A stretch of DNA of 64,000 nt from an uncultured Pelagibacteraceae bacterium (GTDB taxonomy: Bacteria; Pseudomonadota; Alphaproteobacteria; Pelagibacterales; Pelagibacteraceae): positions 62,001 through 126,000 of the forward strand of contig CABYZT010000001.1 of NCBI GenBank assembly GCA_902523515.1, written 5' to 3'. Position numbers and translations under genes: made by a program. Under the pieces are notes generated by a model, which worked only from the letters and a program-made list of their open reading frames with translations, made no database searches and had not been told where the DNA came from. This document shows positions 10,209 to 21,300 of this stretch, one piece after another; position 1 is the stretch's first letter; every line of letters starts with the position of its first letter.

Positions 10209-10853
10209 ATGAAAATAATTGATTTACCAAAAAAAATTCCTGTCTTTCCATTAAGTAATTTTATCATTTTTCCTAAAACAACTGTTCCTCTTAACATTTT
10301 TGAACCTAGATATATTGATATGATCAACGATTGCATGAAGTCAAATAAATTTTTGGGCATGATACAACCAAAAAAAACATTTAATGAAAATGATAAACCT
10401 GATTTGCATGAGGTTGGATGTCTAGGCAAAATAACTACTTTCAAAGAAACTGAAGATGGGCGCTATTTAATTGAATTAAAAGGATTAATAAGATTTAAAA
10501 TGGTTACAGAATTAGAAACATATAAAAAATACAGAGTTTTAGAAACTGATTTTAATTCATATTCAGAGGATCTTAATGAGGATAGACTAGACCTTAAATT
10601 TTCTGATCTTGAATTAATCTTCAAAGATTTAAAATCATTATTTGAAAAAAAAGGATTTATAATAAATTGGAAAGGTTTAGAAAAACAAAGTCTTGGTGAA
10701 ACAATTAATGCACTATCTATGGCATCACCTTTTTCATTAGAAGAAAAACAAATACTGCTCGAAGCTAAAACTTTAGAAGACAGGAAAAAAAAAATATCAG
10801 AAATATTGAAGACTTATTCTCACGATATTTATGAAAATACAACTCTTCAGTAA
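10209..10853 (+). CDS. LON peptidase substrate-binding domain protein
   Basis: MKIIDLPKKIPVFPLSNFIIFPKTTVPLNIFEPRYIDMINDCM; start placed at 10209 rather than 10161. Confidence 0.88.
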   Translation: MKIIDLPKKIPVFPLSNFIIFPKTTVPLNIFEPRYIDMINDCMKSNKFLGMIQPKKTFNENDKPDLHEVGCLGKITTFKETEDGRYLIELKGLIRFKMVTELETYKKYRVLETDFNSYSEDLNEDRLDLKFSDLELIFKDLKSLFEKKGFIINWKGLEKQSLGETINALSMASPFSLEEKQILLEAKTLEDRKKKISEILKTYSHDIYENTTLQ

Positions 10854-10854
10854 A

Positions 10855-11931
10855 TCAAATAAAAATTCCTTTATCAGCAATTTTTGTAAATATACTATTT
10901 ATAGGTTTATAATTACCGATAATTTGAACTGATTTACTTAAAAGGTTATTTTGAATTTTTCTTTCAAAATTAAAATATTCATAAACAAAATCAATACTGT
11001 TTGAAAATATAAAATTCATATGTTTAGATTTTTTTTCGAATTCTTTATTTACAGATGAATCAATTGGTAAGCCTGAAGATAATTTATTTTTGATTATTTT
11101 CATAAAAATCATCGTATCTCTAATTGTCATATTAAATCCTTGCCCAGCTAAGGGATGAATTTTATGAATTAAATCACCAAAGGCTAAAACATTTTCTTTA
11201 TAATAAGATCTTAAATTAAAAGATTTTAATTCAGCCAATTCAACTTTTTCGAATTTATTAATTTTATAAACTAAGTTATGAAATTTTATTAATTCATAAA
11301 TATTTTCGTTCTTTTTTAGTTGAGAATTATGAATTGAAAAAACTATAGAAGTTTGAGAATTAGAAATAGGCAAGAATGCGATAGGCCCTTTTTTAGTAAA
11401 AATTTGGACAGCAATATTATTTTTTAATTTTTCATGAGAAATTACAGTAGTATAAGCAATACTGTTATAGCTTTTGATTATTTTTTTTGAAAAAAATTTC
11501 TTCATAATTGGATTATTAAAATCAGTGTTAATAACTAAATCATAATTTTTGCTTAAATTTTTTTTTTTATTAAAAACTTTTGCCTTATAAAATTTATTTT
11601 TATTTAAATTATTTTGTAAAAGATCTTGAAGTTTACTATTCTTTATAATCGAAAAGAGGTATTTCTTTTGATCTTCAAAATTTAATAATTTTTCATTTTT
11701 TAAATTGTCAGTATAAATTTCTATTTTGTTTAATTTCCAAATAAATTTTTCTATATTGAGCATATTGGCATTAAAATATTCGATATTGCTTTTCGAAATT
11801 CCTATTGTTCTAGTCAGATTGCTTTTGGCTTTTTTTTTACTAAAAAAAACATCAACGGCAATTTTCTCTTTAACTAAGGCACTGGCCAAGGTTAAGGCGG
11901 ATAAACTATTACCTATTATACAAAGCTTCAT
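10855..11931 (-). CDS. UbiH/UbiF/COQ6-family FAD-dependent hydroxylase (divergent)
   Basis: MKLCIIGNSLSALTLASALVKE (FAD Rossmann) and AFGDLIHKIHPLAGQGFNMTIRD (UbiH signature); start placed at 11931. Confidence 0.75.
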   Translation of the reverse strand: MKLCIIGNSLSALTLASALVKEKIAVDVFFSKKKAKSNLTRTIGISKSNIEYFNANMLNIEKFIWKLNKIEIYTDNLKNEKLLNFEDQKKYLFSIIKNSKLQDLLQNNLNKNKFYKAKVFNKKKNLSKNYDLVINTDFNNPIMKKFFSKKIIKSYNSIAYTTVISHEKLKNNIAVQIFTKKGPIAFLPISNSQTSIVFSIHNSQLKKNENIYELIKFHNLVYKINKFEKVELAELKSFNLRSYYKENVLAFGDLIHKIHPLAGQGFNMTIRDTMIFMKIIKNKLSSGLPIDSSVNKEFEKKSKHMNFIFSNSIDFVYEYFNFERKIQNNLLSKSVQIIGNYKPINSIFTKIADKGIFI

Positions 11932-11993
11932 ATTATTTTTAATTTTAACAACAAAAATTAGATGATACAAAGTGGTAAAATTGATTCATAAAT

Positions 11994-14078
11994 ATGGATA
12001 TAAAAAAAACAGCTAATTTGTTTGCTAATTTCACTATTAAAAGGATAGCAGAAATTTTTGGGATAACTATTTTTGGTGCTGGCGTTTTGTTATTATTAGC
12101 ACTATTAACCTATTCACCAGAGGACCCCAATTTCATTTTTCCAGAAAATACAAAAATTGAAAATATTTTGGGTTTTCATGGAAGTTTTATTTCTGATGTA
12201 TTTTTTCAATCAATAGGCCTAGTTTCGTATTTTTTCTCATTTACTTTAATTGTAAGTGGAATCAACATTATAAAAAGCAAAGAATTTTTTTTAATTTTTG
12301 AAAATATATTCTTCGCGATAATTTATTCTATACTAGGTACTTTATTTTTTGCGTATTTTTATTCAGAAGCTTTTACTCTGTACATAAATGGCAACGGGGG
12401 CTTTATAGGTAATTATTTAAATCAAACATTTTTAAATTCAGTAATTTCAATTAACGAAGTAATATTTTACTATTTATTAATTTTTTTAAGTATTTTTTTA
12501 TTTTTAATAAGTATTAATTTTCATCCAATAAAATTTTATAAATTAATTAAAAATTTAAACCGAATTTTTACAAAAAAAGAAGGGAAAAATTATACTGATA
12601 AAAGTGAAGTAATCAGTGAATATATCCCTCAAGAAGAAATAAAAAATCTTATTCAAGAGGATTTACCTTTTATAAAGGCTGAGAGTAAAAGTAAAAATAC
12701 AAATAAATTTAAATTACCATACTTAGATTTATTGAAAACGCCTTCTAAAAAAGAAAGAGAAAATCTTGAAAAAAGCGAAACACAAGATACTGAATTTTTA
12801 GAAAAAATTCTCTTAGATTTTGGTGTTAATGGCAATATCAAGAAAGTAAGCCATGGACCAGTAGTAACTTTAAATGAATTTGAACCAGCAGCTGGTGTTA
12901 AAGTTTCAAAAATAATTAATTTATCTGATGACATTGCAAGAAATACCAGTTCAGAGTCTGCAAGAATAGCTACAATACCAGGAAGCAATACTGTTGGCAT
13001 TGAACTACCAAACAATGTTAGAGAAAATGTTTATCTAAGTGAAATTTTAAACAACCCTAATTTCAAAAAAAGAGACATAAAATTGCCGATCGCATTAGGA
13101 AAAAGTATTTCAGGTGAACCTATAGTCGGAGACTTATCATCAATGCCCCATCTACTTATTGCAGGTACAACAGGGTCAGGAAAATCAGTATGTATCAATA
13201 CTATAATTTTGTCTCTTCTCTATCGACATACACCTGAAAAATGTAAATTTATTTTAATAGATCCAAAAATGCTCGAACTTTCAACATATGAAGGAATTCC
13301 ACATTTATTGTGTCCTGTAATAACAGAAGCTAAAAAAGCTGCGTCTGTTCTTGGTTGGGTGGTTAAGGAAATGGAGAGCAGATATAGACTTATGACTAAA
13401 GAAGGAGTCAGAAACATCGATAGCTATAATACAAAGCACAAACTACCAATGCCCTATATAGTTGTTGTTGTTGATGAAATGTCAGATTTAATGCTGGTAG
13501 CAGGCAAAGAAATTGAGAACTATATCCAAAAATTATCACAAATGGCAAGAGCAGCAGGGATTCATATTATTATGGCCACTCAAAGACCTAGTGTTGATGT
13601 AATCACTGGAACAATTAAAGCAAATTTTCCAACAAGGATATCATTCCAAGTTACTTCAAAAATAGATAGTAGAACAATTTTAGGTGAACAAGGAGCAGAG
13701 CAGTTACTAGGAAAAGGTGATATGCTATACATGTCCTCAGCTAATCGTATAGTAAGAATTCATGCTCCTTTCGTATCAGATGGTGAAATTGAACAAATAA
13801 ACAATTTTTTAAGATCACAGGCTGAACCTGATTATGTTGATGAAATTTTAAATTTTGCAGATGAAAAGGAGATGGGTGATAACCAAAATCTAGGTGATAA
13901 AGACGAACTCTATCAACAAGCTTTAGAAATTATAAGATCAGAGGGAAAAGCTTCCACTTCCTTTTTACAAAGGAAACTGCAAATTGGTTACAACAGAGCT
14001 GCGAGAATTATTGATATGATGGAGTCTGATGGAATTGTAAGTAAAGCTAATCATGTTGGTAAAAGAGACGTTCTCTGA
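11994..14078 (+). CDS. ftsK: DNA translocase FtsK
   Basis: N-terminal TM segments, LIAGTTGSGKSVCINTIILSLL (Walker A), VVVVDEMSDLM, C-terminal gamma domain STSFLQRKLQIGYNRAARIIDMME. Confidence 0.97.
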   Translation: MDIKKTANLFANFTIKRIAEIFGITIFGAGVLLLLALLTYSPEDPNFIFPENTKIENILGFHGSFISDVFFQSIGLVSYFFSFTLIVSGINIIKSKEFFLIFENIFFAIIYSILGTLFFAYFYSEAFTLYINGNGGFIGNYLNQTFLNSVISINEVIFYYLLIFLSIFLFLISINFHPIKFYKLIKNLNRIFTKKEGKNYTDKSEVISEYIPQEEIKNLIQEDLPFIKAESKSKNTNKFKLPYLDLLKTPSKKERENLEKSETQDTEFLEKILLDFGVNGNIKKVSHGPVVTLNEFEPAAGVKVSKIINLSDDIARNTSSESARIATIPGSNTVGIELPNNVRENVYLSEILNNPNFKKRDIKLPIALGKSISGEPIVGDLSSMPHLLIAGTTGSGKSVCINTIILSLLYRHTPEKCKFILIDPKMLELSTYEGIPHLLCPVITEAKKAASVLGWVVKEMESRYRLMTKEGVRNIDSYNTKHKLPMPYIVVVVDEMSDLMLVAGKEIENYIQKLSQMARAAGIHIIMATQRPSVDVITGTIKANFPTRISFQVTSKIDSRTILGEQGAEQLLGKGDMLYMSSANRIVRIHAPFVSDGEIEQINNFLRSQAEPDYVDEILNFADEKEMGDNQNLGDKDELYQQALEIIRSEGKASTSFLQRKLQIGYNRAARIIDMMESDGIVSKANHVGKRDVL

Positions 14079-14626
14079 TGTTAAGGTTTTTCTTAGTAAT
14101 AATTTTCTTTTTTTTAACATTTAATTCTAATGCTGATGTTAAAAAAAAAATTATTCAAAATCTTGAAAATACTAAAAATTTAGATTTTAAATTTGAACAA
14201 AATGTTAATGGCAAAATAGAGAATGGTAATTGCACGATAGAATATCCAAGAAAAATATTTTGTGAATATGCAAGAAGTAACAATAAAATTTTAGTTTCGA
14301 ATGGAAAATCTTTAGTTATTAAAACTATTTCGAGCTATTATCGGTATCCTTTAGAAAAAACCCCCCTGAAGGTTATTTTAGATAAAAGTATTCTAATCAA
14401 GAAAATTAAATCCTTAAAAGAAAGAACAATCGATAATAATCTAATTAATTTTACAATTTTAGAAAATGATAACGAAATAAATATATTTTTTGACAAACAA
14501 AGTTATGATTTAATTGGTTGGCAAAACACAGACATGTATCAAAATTTTAATATTACCTTCCTTTCATCCATTAGAAAAAACAGGGTACTGTCTAAGAACT
14601 TGTTTAATATACCTGCTCGAAATTAA
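14078..14626 (+). CDS. lolA: Outer-membrane lipoprotein carrier LolA-like
   Basis: Signal peptide, LDFKFEQNVNGKIENGNCTIEYPRKIFCEYA; downstream of and overlapping ftsK as in other proteobacteria. Confidence 0.8.
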   Translation: MLRFFLVIIFFFLTFNSNADVKKKIIQNLENTKNLDFKFEQNVNGKIENGNCTIEYPRKIFCEYARSNNKILVSNGKSLVIKTISSYYRYPLEKTPLKVILDKSILIKKIKSLKERTIDNNLINFTILENDNEINIFFDKQSYDLIGWQNTDMYQNFNITFLSSIRKNRVLSKNLFNIPARN

Positions 14627-15126
14627 ATATTTAATATTTCAGTTTTAAATATTTTCATACCTCTTGAAATATAATTGTTTAAAGCATTTTTATGATCTAA
14701 AGAACAAGTATGTACCCAAACTCTTTTGGTATCGTTTATAAAGGATTTTTTAATGGCTTCTGATAATAAAAAGGATCCTAATTTTTTGTTTTGATATTCT
14801 TCTAAAATACCAAAATATGCAATTTCTGTTTCATTATTTTCTGGATGAAAAATTAATTCAAAAAATCCTGCTAAATCATCCTTATGTTTTAAAACATATG
14901 AATTAACATTTTTAGAGGAAACGTAATTAATCCATTTTTCTTCTGACCAAGTAAGTCTGTCTACCCATTTATGATTTTTACCTATATTTTTATAAAAAAA
15001 TTTATTTAATTGAAAATTAATCGGATCAATTAAACTCAAAGAATAATCTTCTAATGGTTTATTTCCCTCTTTAAGATCTTTGAGTGAATTAATTTCAAGA
15101 TAATTTCTTTTAACTTCCTCAGTCAC
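14623..15126 (-). CDS. GNAT family N-acetyltransferase
   Basis: AYFGILEEYQNKKLGSFLLSEAIKKSF...VWVHTCSLDHKNALNNYISRGMKIF. Confidence 0.85.
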   Translation of the reverse strand: MTEEVKRNYLEINSLKDLKEGNKPLEDYSLSLIDPINFQLNKFFYKNIGKNHKWVDRLTWSEEKWINYVSSKNVNSYVLKHKDDLAGFFELIFHPENNETEIAYFGILEEYQNKKLGSFLLSEAIKKSFINDTKRVWVHTCSLDHKNALNNYISRGMKIFKTEILNI

Positions 15127-15488
15127 TCAACCATTTTTCCTACTCGTTCACCTCCAAAAAGATGAAAGTGTAAATGGGGAACTTCTTGTCCACCATAATC
15201 ACTGATATTTACTAAAGCTCTATATCCCTGTCCTACATCTGTTGAAATACCAAGCTTTTTAGCAACTATATTAATGCCTTTTAATAATCCAACCATCTCT
15301 TCTGAAGAAGCATTCAGACTAAAATCATCTAAATCAATATATTTACCTTTAGGAATAACTAAAGCATGAATTTTTTTTTGTGGATTGATATCGTGAAATG
15401 ACAAAACAAAATCATCCTCGTAAATCTTATTACAAGGAATTTCTCCACGTAAAATTTTTGCAAAAATATTATTTTGGTCGTAACTCAT
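15123..15488 (-). CDS. HIT family (histidine triad) protein
   Basis: FAKILRGEIPCNKIYEDD...GQEVPHLHFHLFGG. Confidence 0.93.
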   Translation of the reverse strand: MSYDQNNIFAKILRGEIPCNKIYEDDFVLSFHDINPQKKIHALVIPKGKYIDLDDFSLNASSEEMVGLLKGINIVAKKLGISTDVGQGYRALVNISDYGGQEVPHLHFHLFGGERVGKMVE

Positions 15489-15757
15489 TTTTTTCTTTTT
15501 TCTAACTCCGACATTACTTCTTCAATTTTTACATTATTAGCCTCTAAATACATTAGCAAATGGTAAAATACATCTGCAGCTTCGTGAATTTTATTGGAAT
15601 TTTCCTCTACTGCTTCTATCAATTCATTAACTTCTTCTAAAACTTTTGCCTTGCTTAACGATTTATCTGCAAGCAACTTGTTAGTGTATGAACCTTCAAC
15701 AGGTGAAAATTTTCTCTCTCTTGCAAGTTTTATTAAGTTTTCTAATGTATTAAGCAT
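15485..15757 (-). CDS. hisE: Phosphoribosyl-ATP pyrophosphatase
   Basis: GSYTNKLLADKSLSKAKVLEEVNELIEAVEE...EAADVFYHLLMYLE; in the his operon. Confidence 0.92.
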   Translation of the reverse strand: MLNTLENLIKLARERKFSPVEGSYTNKLLADKSLSKAKVLEEVNELIEAVEENSNKIHEAADVFYHLLMYLEANNVKIEEVMSELEKRKK

Positions 15758-15758
15758 A

Positions 15759-16514
15759 TTAAATTCTAACAGGAATTCCTTTTGAATCCAAATAATCCTT
15801 AGCTTCTTTTATGGAATACTTGCCATAGTGAAATATTGATGCTGCCAAAACTGCACTTGCATTTCCTAATTTAATTCCATCTACTAAATGATCTAAATTT
15901 CCAACTCCACCAGATGCAATTACTGGAATATTTACTTTTGAAGATATCTTAGACATTAAATCAATATCATAACCAACTTGAGTACCATCTCTATCCATAG
16001 AAGTAACTAGAAGCTCGCCTGCTCCACTATCTTCCATTTTTTTTGCAAATAATAGTGCGTCAATACCAGTATTATTTCTTCCGCCATGGGTGAAAATTCC
16101 CCATTTATCTCCATTTTTTTTAGCGTCTATCGCTACCACAATACATTGTGACCCAAATTTTTTAGAACTTTCTACTACTACTTCTGGATTTTGTACTGCA
16201 GCAGTATTGATTGATACTTTATCTGCACCACAATTTAGTAGTTTATTGATATCCTCAACACTTCTAACGCCACCTCCAACAGTCAGAGGAACAAAGCATT
16301 TCTTTGAGGTTTTTTCTACAACATCATAAATTGTATCTCTATTTTCATTTGAAGCTGTAATATCTAAAAAACAAATTTCATCCGCTCCACCATCAGAATA
16401 AATTTTTGCCTGTTCAACAGGATCACCAGCGTCTTTTAAATCAACAAAATTAATACCTTTAACTACACGTCCATTTTTAACATCCAAACAAGGTATTATT
16501 CTATTCTTAAGCAT
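15759..16514 (-). CDS. hisF: Imidazole glycerol phosphate synthase subunit HisF
   Basis: [31 protein letters not shown]...[10 protein letters not shown]. Confidence 0.98.
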   Translation of the reverse strand: MLKNRIIPCLDVKNGRVVKGINFVDLKDAGDPVEQAKIYSDGGADEICFLDITASNENRDTIYDVVEKTSKKCFVPLTVGGGVRSVEDINKLLNCGADKVSINTAAVQNPEVVVESSKKFGSQCIVVAIDAKKNGDKWGIFTHGGRNNTGIDALLFAKKMEDSGAGELLVTSMDRDGTQVGYDIDLMSKISSKVNIPVIASGGVGNLDHLVDGIKLGNASAVLAASIFHYGKYSIKEAKDYLDSKGIPVRI

Positions 16515-17232
16515 CTAATTCCTTAACTAATTCATTTAACTTAATATCACCATCATAGATAGCTTTTCCAACTATAATGCCTTCAATATTTTTATTGTTT
16601 AATTCTTTCGCTTTTTTAATGTCATCAATTGACGAAACTCCACCAGATATAATTACAGGACAATTAGAAGTATTAGCAACTTTTAATGTCTCTTCAAAAT
16701 TAGGACTTTGCTTCGTTCCATCTCTATTAATATCAGTATAAATCAATCTACTTGCACCATAATCATTTACTTCTTTCAAGTAATCCAAAGTTGATTGATT
16801 TGAATTTTCTTTCCAGCCTGAGACTAATAAATATCCATGTTTAGCATCCAAACCTAAAGCAATTTTATTTGGAAATTTTTCACAAGCTCCTTTTAAAAAA
16901 TTTTTATCTTTTATGGCGGCACTTCCTAAAATAACTTTTTCAACACCAGCATCAGTATATTTCTGAATACTTTCAAAATTTCTGATACCTCCGCCAATTT
17001 CGATTTTAAGATCAAATTTTTTTACTATTTCTTGAATAATATCTAAATTATCTGTTTCTCCTGTTAAAGCTCCATCTAAATCAACTATATGTAAGTTTTT
17101 AAAACCATGATCTTTGTATTTCCCAGCTTGTTCAACTGGAGTTATTTCATATTCAGTTTTGTTATCAAAGTCTCCTTTGACTAATCTCACACACTTTTTA
17201 TCTTTAATATCTATCGCTGGAAAAATCTTCAT
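16507..17232 (-). CDS. hisA: Phosphoribosylformimino-5-aminoimidazole carboxamide ribotide isomerase
   Basis: [22 protein letters not shown]...[12 protein letters not shown]...IGGGIRN. Confidence 0.97.
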   Translation of the reverse strand: MKIFPAIDIKDKKCVRLVKGDFDNKTEYEITPVEQAGKYKDHGFKNLHIVDLDGALTGETDNLDIIQEIVKKFDLKIEIGGGIRNFESIQKYTDAGVEKVILGSAAIKDKNFLKGACEKFPNKIALGLDAKHGYLLVSGWKENSNQSTLDYLKEVNDYGASRLIYTDINRDGTKQSPNFEETLKVANTSNCPVIISGGVSSIDDIKKAKELNNKNIEGIIVGKAIYDGDIKLNELVKELDA

Positions 17233-17235
17233 TTA

Positions 17236-18090
17236 TCAAAATTTAAAATACTCGTTGTTATAAAATATTTCATCTTGCCCAATTCTATCAAAGTAAGTAA
17301 AATTTTTAGCTTCAAAAAAATTTTTAAAATTTTGTTCTTTTGGTATATTGTTCTCTACGGAAATAACTTTGATGTTGTTAATTTTAAAGTCTATTGATTT
17401 TAATAAATTCATTTCTCCTCCCTCAATATCTATAGATAGATAATCTATATCTATATTTTTGGGTATTATTTCTTCAAAAGTAATGGTTTTGAGATTTATG
17501 GATTTAGTTTTGCTTAATTGATTTTTTGAAATAATGTTAATATTTCTCTTAAATGAATTATCATTAATCCCACTCATCTGAGTAAGACCCTCTGTTACTT
17601 CAATAAATTCAACGTCTTTTACCTCGTCACTAATTGCATTATTTAGAACTTTACACTTCCTATTTTTTTTTAATTTTTCAAATTGAATTTTTGAGGGCTC
17701 AATAGCAATTCCATCCCAATTTAGAAATCTTTCAAAATGATAACAATTACTTCCATTAATTCCATCGTAAGCGCCTATCTCAACAAAAAATCCATTTTTT
17801 TTTCTATCAAAAAATTTTTTTTTAATAATTTTGTCTTGTCCTGCTTGTGATGTGTATTTTTCATTCCAAAAAAAAGATCTTTCACAATCCCAAATTTTTT
17901 GTCTTATCATACCCCTATAAGCATGTTCGTTTGTGCTAGCATAAATATTTGGTACATGTTCTAATAATTCTGAATAAATTTTATGAGCATGAATTTTACC
18001 CTCAAGATTATCATTAAAAAGTTGATCTCCTTTTTTCATTAAATCATTCAAATTTTTTCCAACAAAGAAACTTAAGTCTATGTTTTTCAT
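17236..18090 (-). CDS. FkbM family methyltransferase inserted in the his operon
   Basis: GFFVEIGAYDGINGSNCYHFERFLNWDGIAIEPSKIQFEKLKKNR...IDYLSIDIEGGEMNLLKSIDF. Confidence 0.88.
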   Translation of the reverse strand: MKNIDLSFFVGKNLNDLMKKGDQLFNDNLEGKIHAHKIYSELLEHVPNIYASTNEHAYRGMIRQKIWDCERSFFWNEKYTSQAGQDKIIKKKFFDRKKNGFFVEIGAYDGINGSNCYHFERFLNWDGIAIEPSKIQFEKLKKNRKCKVLNNAISDEVKDVEFIEVTEGLTQMSGINDNSFKRNINIISKNQLSKTKSINLKTITFEEIIPKNIDIDYLSIDIEGGEMNLLKSIDFKINNIKVISVENNIPKEQNFKNFFEAKNFTYFDRIGQDEIFYNNEYFKF

Positions 18091-18091
18091 T

Positions 18092-18718
18092 CTATAGTTT
18101 CAAAAAATTATCTATCATTTTTAATCCTGACTTATCACTTTTTTCAGGATGAAATTGTGTTCCGTAAATATTTTCTTTTTCAACAGAACAAGCAATAATC
18201 GATGAATATTCTGTTGTTGCAGAAATTACAGATTTATCTTCAGGTATAAATTCATAACTATGTACAAAATACATGTGAGAGTTATTTTCTATACCTTTAA
18301 AAATTTTACTTTCTTTTACAATATTAATTTGGTTCCAGCCAATATGAGGAAGTTTAAACTTTCCATGCTGATTATTGATTTTTGATACTTTGCCTGAAAC
18401 CCACCCAAGACCTTTAGTTTCAGTTTCTTCGTAACCAATGTTTGCAAACATTTGCAATCCAACACAAATTCCAAGAAGAGGTTTTTTATTATTAATTGCA
18501 AACTCATTTAAAGTGTCTACTAAACCACTTATTTTATTAAGTGCATCAACACAACTTTTAAACGAACCTTGACCCGGTAAAACAACTTTATCAGATGATT
18601 TAATCTGATTTAAATCTGAAGTTACTTCGATATTTACTTTACCTTTGGCAACTTCCTTAAAGGAGTTAATTACTGAGCTTATATTGCCCGAATTATAATC
18701 AACAATTGTGACGTTCAT
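18092..18718 (-). CDS. hisH: Imidazole glycerol phosphate synthase subunit HisH
   Basis: VDYNSGNISSV, VLPGQGSFKSC, LGICVGLQMFA, GTQFHPEKSDKSGL. Confidence 0.97.
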   Translation of the reverse strand: MNVTIVDYNSGNISSVINSFKEVAKGKVNIEVTSDLNQIKSSDKVVLPGQGSFKSCVDALNKISGLVDTLNEFAINNKKPLLGICVGLQMFANIGYEETETKGLGWVSGKVSKINNQHGKFKLPHIGWNQINIVKESKIFKGIENNSHMYFVHSYEFIPEDKSVISATTEYSSIIACSVEKENIYGTQFHPEKSDKSGLKMIDNFLKL

Positions 18719-18723
18719 TAAAC

Positions 18724-19314
18724 TTATAATGAGCCTTTAGTGGATGGTACGCTCTTCTTATTTCTTGGATCCATCTCTAATGCAGCTCTTAATGATCTTG
18801 CTAATGCTTTATAACAAGACTCAATTATGTGATGACTATTATCACCATAAATATTTTCAACATGCATCGTAATACCAGCTGATTGTGAAAATGCTTGAAA
18901 CCATTCTTTAAACAACTCTGTGTCCATCTCGCCTAGTTTCTCAACTTTCAATTTTACTTTCCAAATTAAATAGGGTCTGTTCGAAACATCTATTGCAATC
19001 CTAGTTAATGTTTCGTCCATTGGAATAACAGTATGAGCATATCTTTTTATTCCTACAAATTTTTTTGCAGCTTTTTTTAAAGCCTCTCCAATTGCAATAC
19101 CGGTGTCTTCTGTTGTATGGTGAAGATCGATATGAGTATCTCCTTTTGCTTTAACTTTTAAGTCAATTAAAGAATGCTTTGATAATTGTTCAAGCATGTG
19201 ATCCAAGAAACCAATACCAGTGTCAATTTGGTATATACCTTTGCCATCAATATTTACTTCAACATTAATGCTGGTTTCTTTTGTTTTTCGAGATACTTTT
19301 CCTTTTCTAGCCAT
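18724..19314 (-). CDS. hisB: Imidazoleglycerol-phosphate dehydratase
   Basis: [58 protein letters not shown]. Confidence 0.97.
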   Translation of the reverse strand: MARKGKVSRKTKETSINVEVNIDGKGIYQIDTGIGFLDHMLEQLSKHSLIDLKVKAKGDTHIDLHHTTEDTGIAIGEALKKAAKKFVGIKRYAHTVIPMDETLTRIAIDVSNRPYLIWKVKLKVEKLGEMDTELFKEWFQAFSQSAGITMHVENIYGDNSHHIIESCYKALARSLRAALEMDPRNKKSVPSTKGSL

Positions 19315-19368
19315 ATAATTTTAATGGTATACATACATAATCCAACTATATCAATATCAGTCTCAAGA

Positions 19369-19397
19369 CTTGAAGTATCAAAAATAGTTACCATTTA
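19369..19397 (+). promoter_or_regulatory. Candidate RpoH-type heat-shock promoter for hslVU
   Basis: CTTGAA(19369) with CCATTTA(19391), 18 nt between CTTG and CCATTTA, immediately upstream of hslV. Confidence 0.5.
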
Positions 19398-19403
19398 TTA
19401 ATT

Positions 19404-19919
19404 ATGACAACAATTGTACTAGTAAGAAAAAACAATGAAGTAGTAGTTGCTGGTGATGGACAAGTAAGTATGGGAAATACTGTTGTTAAAAGCACAGCTT
19501 CAAAAGTTAGAAAAATTGAAAAAAGAGATGTAGTTGCTGGATTTGCAGGTTCAACTGCGGATGCATTAACTTTATTTGAAAGGTTAGAAGGAAAACTAGA
19601 AAAACACGCAGGTAACTTGTCAAGGGCTGCTGTTGAATTGGCTAAAGATTGGAGAACAGACAAATATTTAAGAAGGTTAGAAGCATTGATGGCGGTAGGA
19701 GATAAAAATAATAGTTATATAATTTCTGGAACTGGGGATGTCTTAGAGCCCGAGGGTGACGTAATTGGAATTGGTTCAGGAGGAAATTATGCTCTTGCTG
19801 CTGGAAAAGTTTTAATAGAAAGCAATATGTCTGCTGAAGAAGTTGCAAAAAAAGCAATCAAAGTTGCTGCGGATATATGTGTTTTCACAAATGATAATGT
19901 AAAGATTGAAAAAATATAA
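19404..19919 (+). CDS. hslV: ATP-dependent protease peptidase subunit HslV
   Basis: [29 protein letters not shown]...[11 protein letters not shown]. Confidence 0.97.
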   Translation: MTTIVLVRKNNEVVVAGDGQVSMGNTVVKSTASKVRKIEKRDVVAGFAGSTADALTLFERLEGKLEKHAGNLSRAAVELAKDWRTDKYLRRLEALMAVGDKNNSYIISGTGDVLEPEGDVIGIGSGGNYALAAGKVLIESNMSAEEVAKKAIKVAADICVFTNDNVKIEKI

Positions 19920-21289
19920 TGGACTCAAACGTAACACAACTACATAGAAAAGAGAAAAATCAAAAAGAAGAAACTTCTTTAGTAAGCTCTTTGTCTCCAA
20001 GAGAAATTGTTTCTGAATTAGATAGATTTGTTGTTGGGCAAAATAAAGCAAAAAGAGCCGTTGCGGTTGCTTTAAGAAATAGATGGAGAAGACAAGCCCT
20101 TAAAGGTGAAATGAAGAATGAAGTTTTACCTAAAAATATTTTAATGATTGGACCAACTGGGGTAGGTAAAACCGAAATTTCAAGAAGACTATCAAAACTT
20201 GCAGAAGCCCCATTTGTTAAAGTAGAAGCTACGAGATTTACAGAAGTTGGTTACGTAGGAAGAGATGTAGAACAAATCGTAAGAGATTTAATCGAGATTG
20301 CAATCTCGATGGAAAAAATAAAAAAAAGAAAAGAAGTTTTTGCACAAGCTCAAAAAGCAGCAGAGGAAAAAGTTTTAGATGCTTTGGTTGGTAAAAAAGC
20401 AAGTTTGGCTACAAGAGAAAGTTTTAGAAAAAGATTAAGAAATGGCGATTTAGATGACAATGAAATTGAAATAGCAGTTAGCGATACTGGCTCAAGTGGT
20501 GCTTCTTTTGAAATACCTGGAATGCCTGGTGCAAATGTTGGCATGATCAATATTGGAGAAATGATTGGCAAATCAATGGGTAATAAAGAGAAAAAGAAGA
20601 AAATGACGGTTAAAGAATCTCATGAGATTTTAATTAATGATGAATCTGACAAATTAATTGAACAAGACAAAATTATTAAAGCAGCAAAACTATCAACCGA
20701 AAATAATGGAATTGTGTTCTTAGATGAAATTGACAAAATTTCTGCAAGAACAGATAGAGTTGGAGGAGATGTATCAAGAGAAGGTGTTCAGAGAGATTTG
20801 TTGCCTTTAATTGAAGGGACAACTGTTAATACTAAACATGGTCCGATTAAAACAGATCATATTTTATTTATTGCATCAGGCGCTTTCCAGCTTGCAAAAC
20901 CATCTGATTTACTTCCTGAATTACAGGGCAGGTTACCAATTAGAGTAGAATTAGAAGCTTTAACAAGTGAAGATTTTAAAAGAATCTTAAGAGAACCTGA
21001 TTTCAGTTTAATAAAACAATATGTGGCCCTTTTAAAGACTGAGAATGTTGATCTTGAATTTTCAGATGATGGCATAGATGCAATTGCCACGATAGCTTCA
21101 GAAGTCAATACGACTGTAGAAAATATTGGTGCCAGAAGGTTACATACCATTATTGAAAAGATTTTAGATGAAATCAGCTTTACTGCAACAGATCGAGCGG
21201 GTGAAAAAATTACGATTGATAAAAGTTATATAGATAAAAATTTAGAAAACTTGATTAAAGATACAGATCTTTCAAAATTTATCCTATAA
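19919..21289 (+). CDS. hslU: HslU ATPase subunit
   Basis: [77 protein letters not shown]. Confidence 0.98.
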   Translation: MDSNVTQLHRKEKNQKEETSLVSSLSPREIVSELDRFVVGQNKAKRAVAVALRNRWRRQALKGEMKNEVLPKNILMIGPTGVGKTEISRRLSKLAEAPFVKVEATRFTEVGYVGRDVEQIVRDLIEIAISMEKIKKRKEVFAQAQKAAEEKVLDALVGKKASLATRESFRKRLRNGDLDDNEIEIAVSDTGSSGASFEIPGMPGANVGMINIGEMIGKSMGNKEKKKKMTVKESHEILINDESDKLIEQDKIIKAAKLSTENNGIVFLDEIDKISARTDRVGGDVSREGVQRDLLPLIEGTTVNTKHGPIKTDHILFIASGAFQLAKPSDLLPELQGRLPIRVELEALTSEDFKRILREPDFSLIKQYVALLKTENVDLEFSDDGIDAIATIASEVNTTVENIGARRLHTIIEKILDEISFTATDRAGEKITIDKSYIDKNLENLIKDTDLSKFIL

Positions 21290-21300
21290 ATCAAATTCTT

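Noticed and set aside
12653-13015. 120-aa antisense ORF in ftsK
   Set aside because: Antisense shadow of conserved FtsK coding sequence, no independent evidence.
19642-20051. Antisense ORFs across hslV/hslU (19642-19857, 19812-20051)
   Set aside because: Leu/Phe/Gln-rich shadow translations of purine-rich coding strand; no support.
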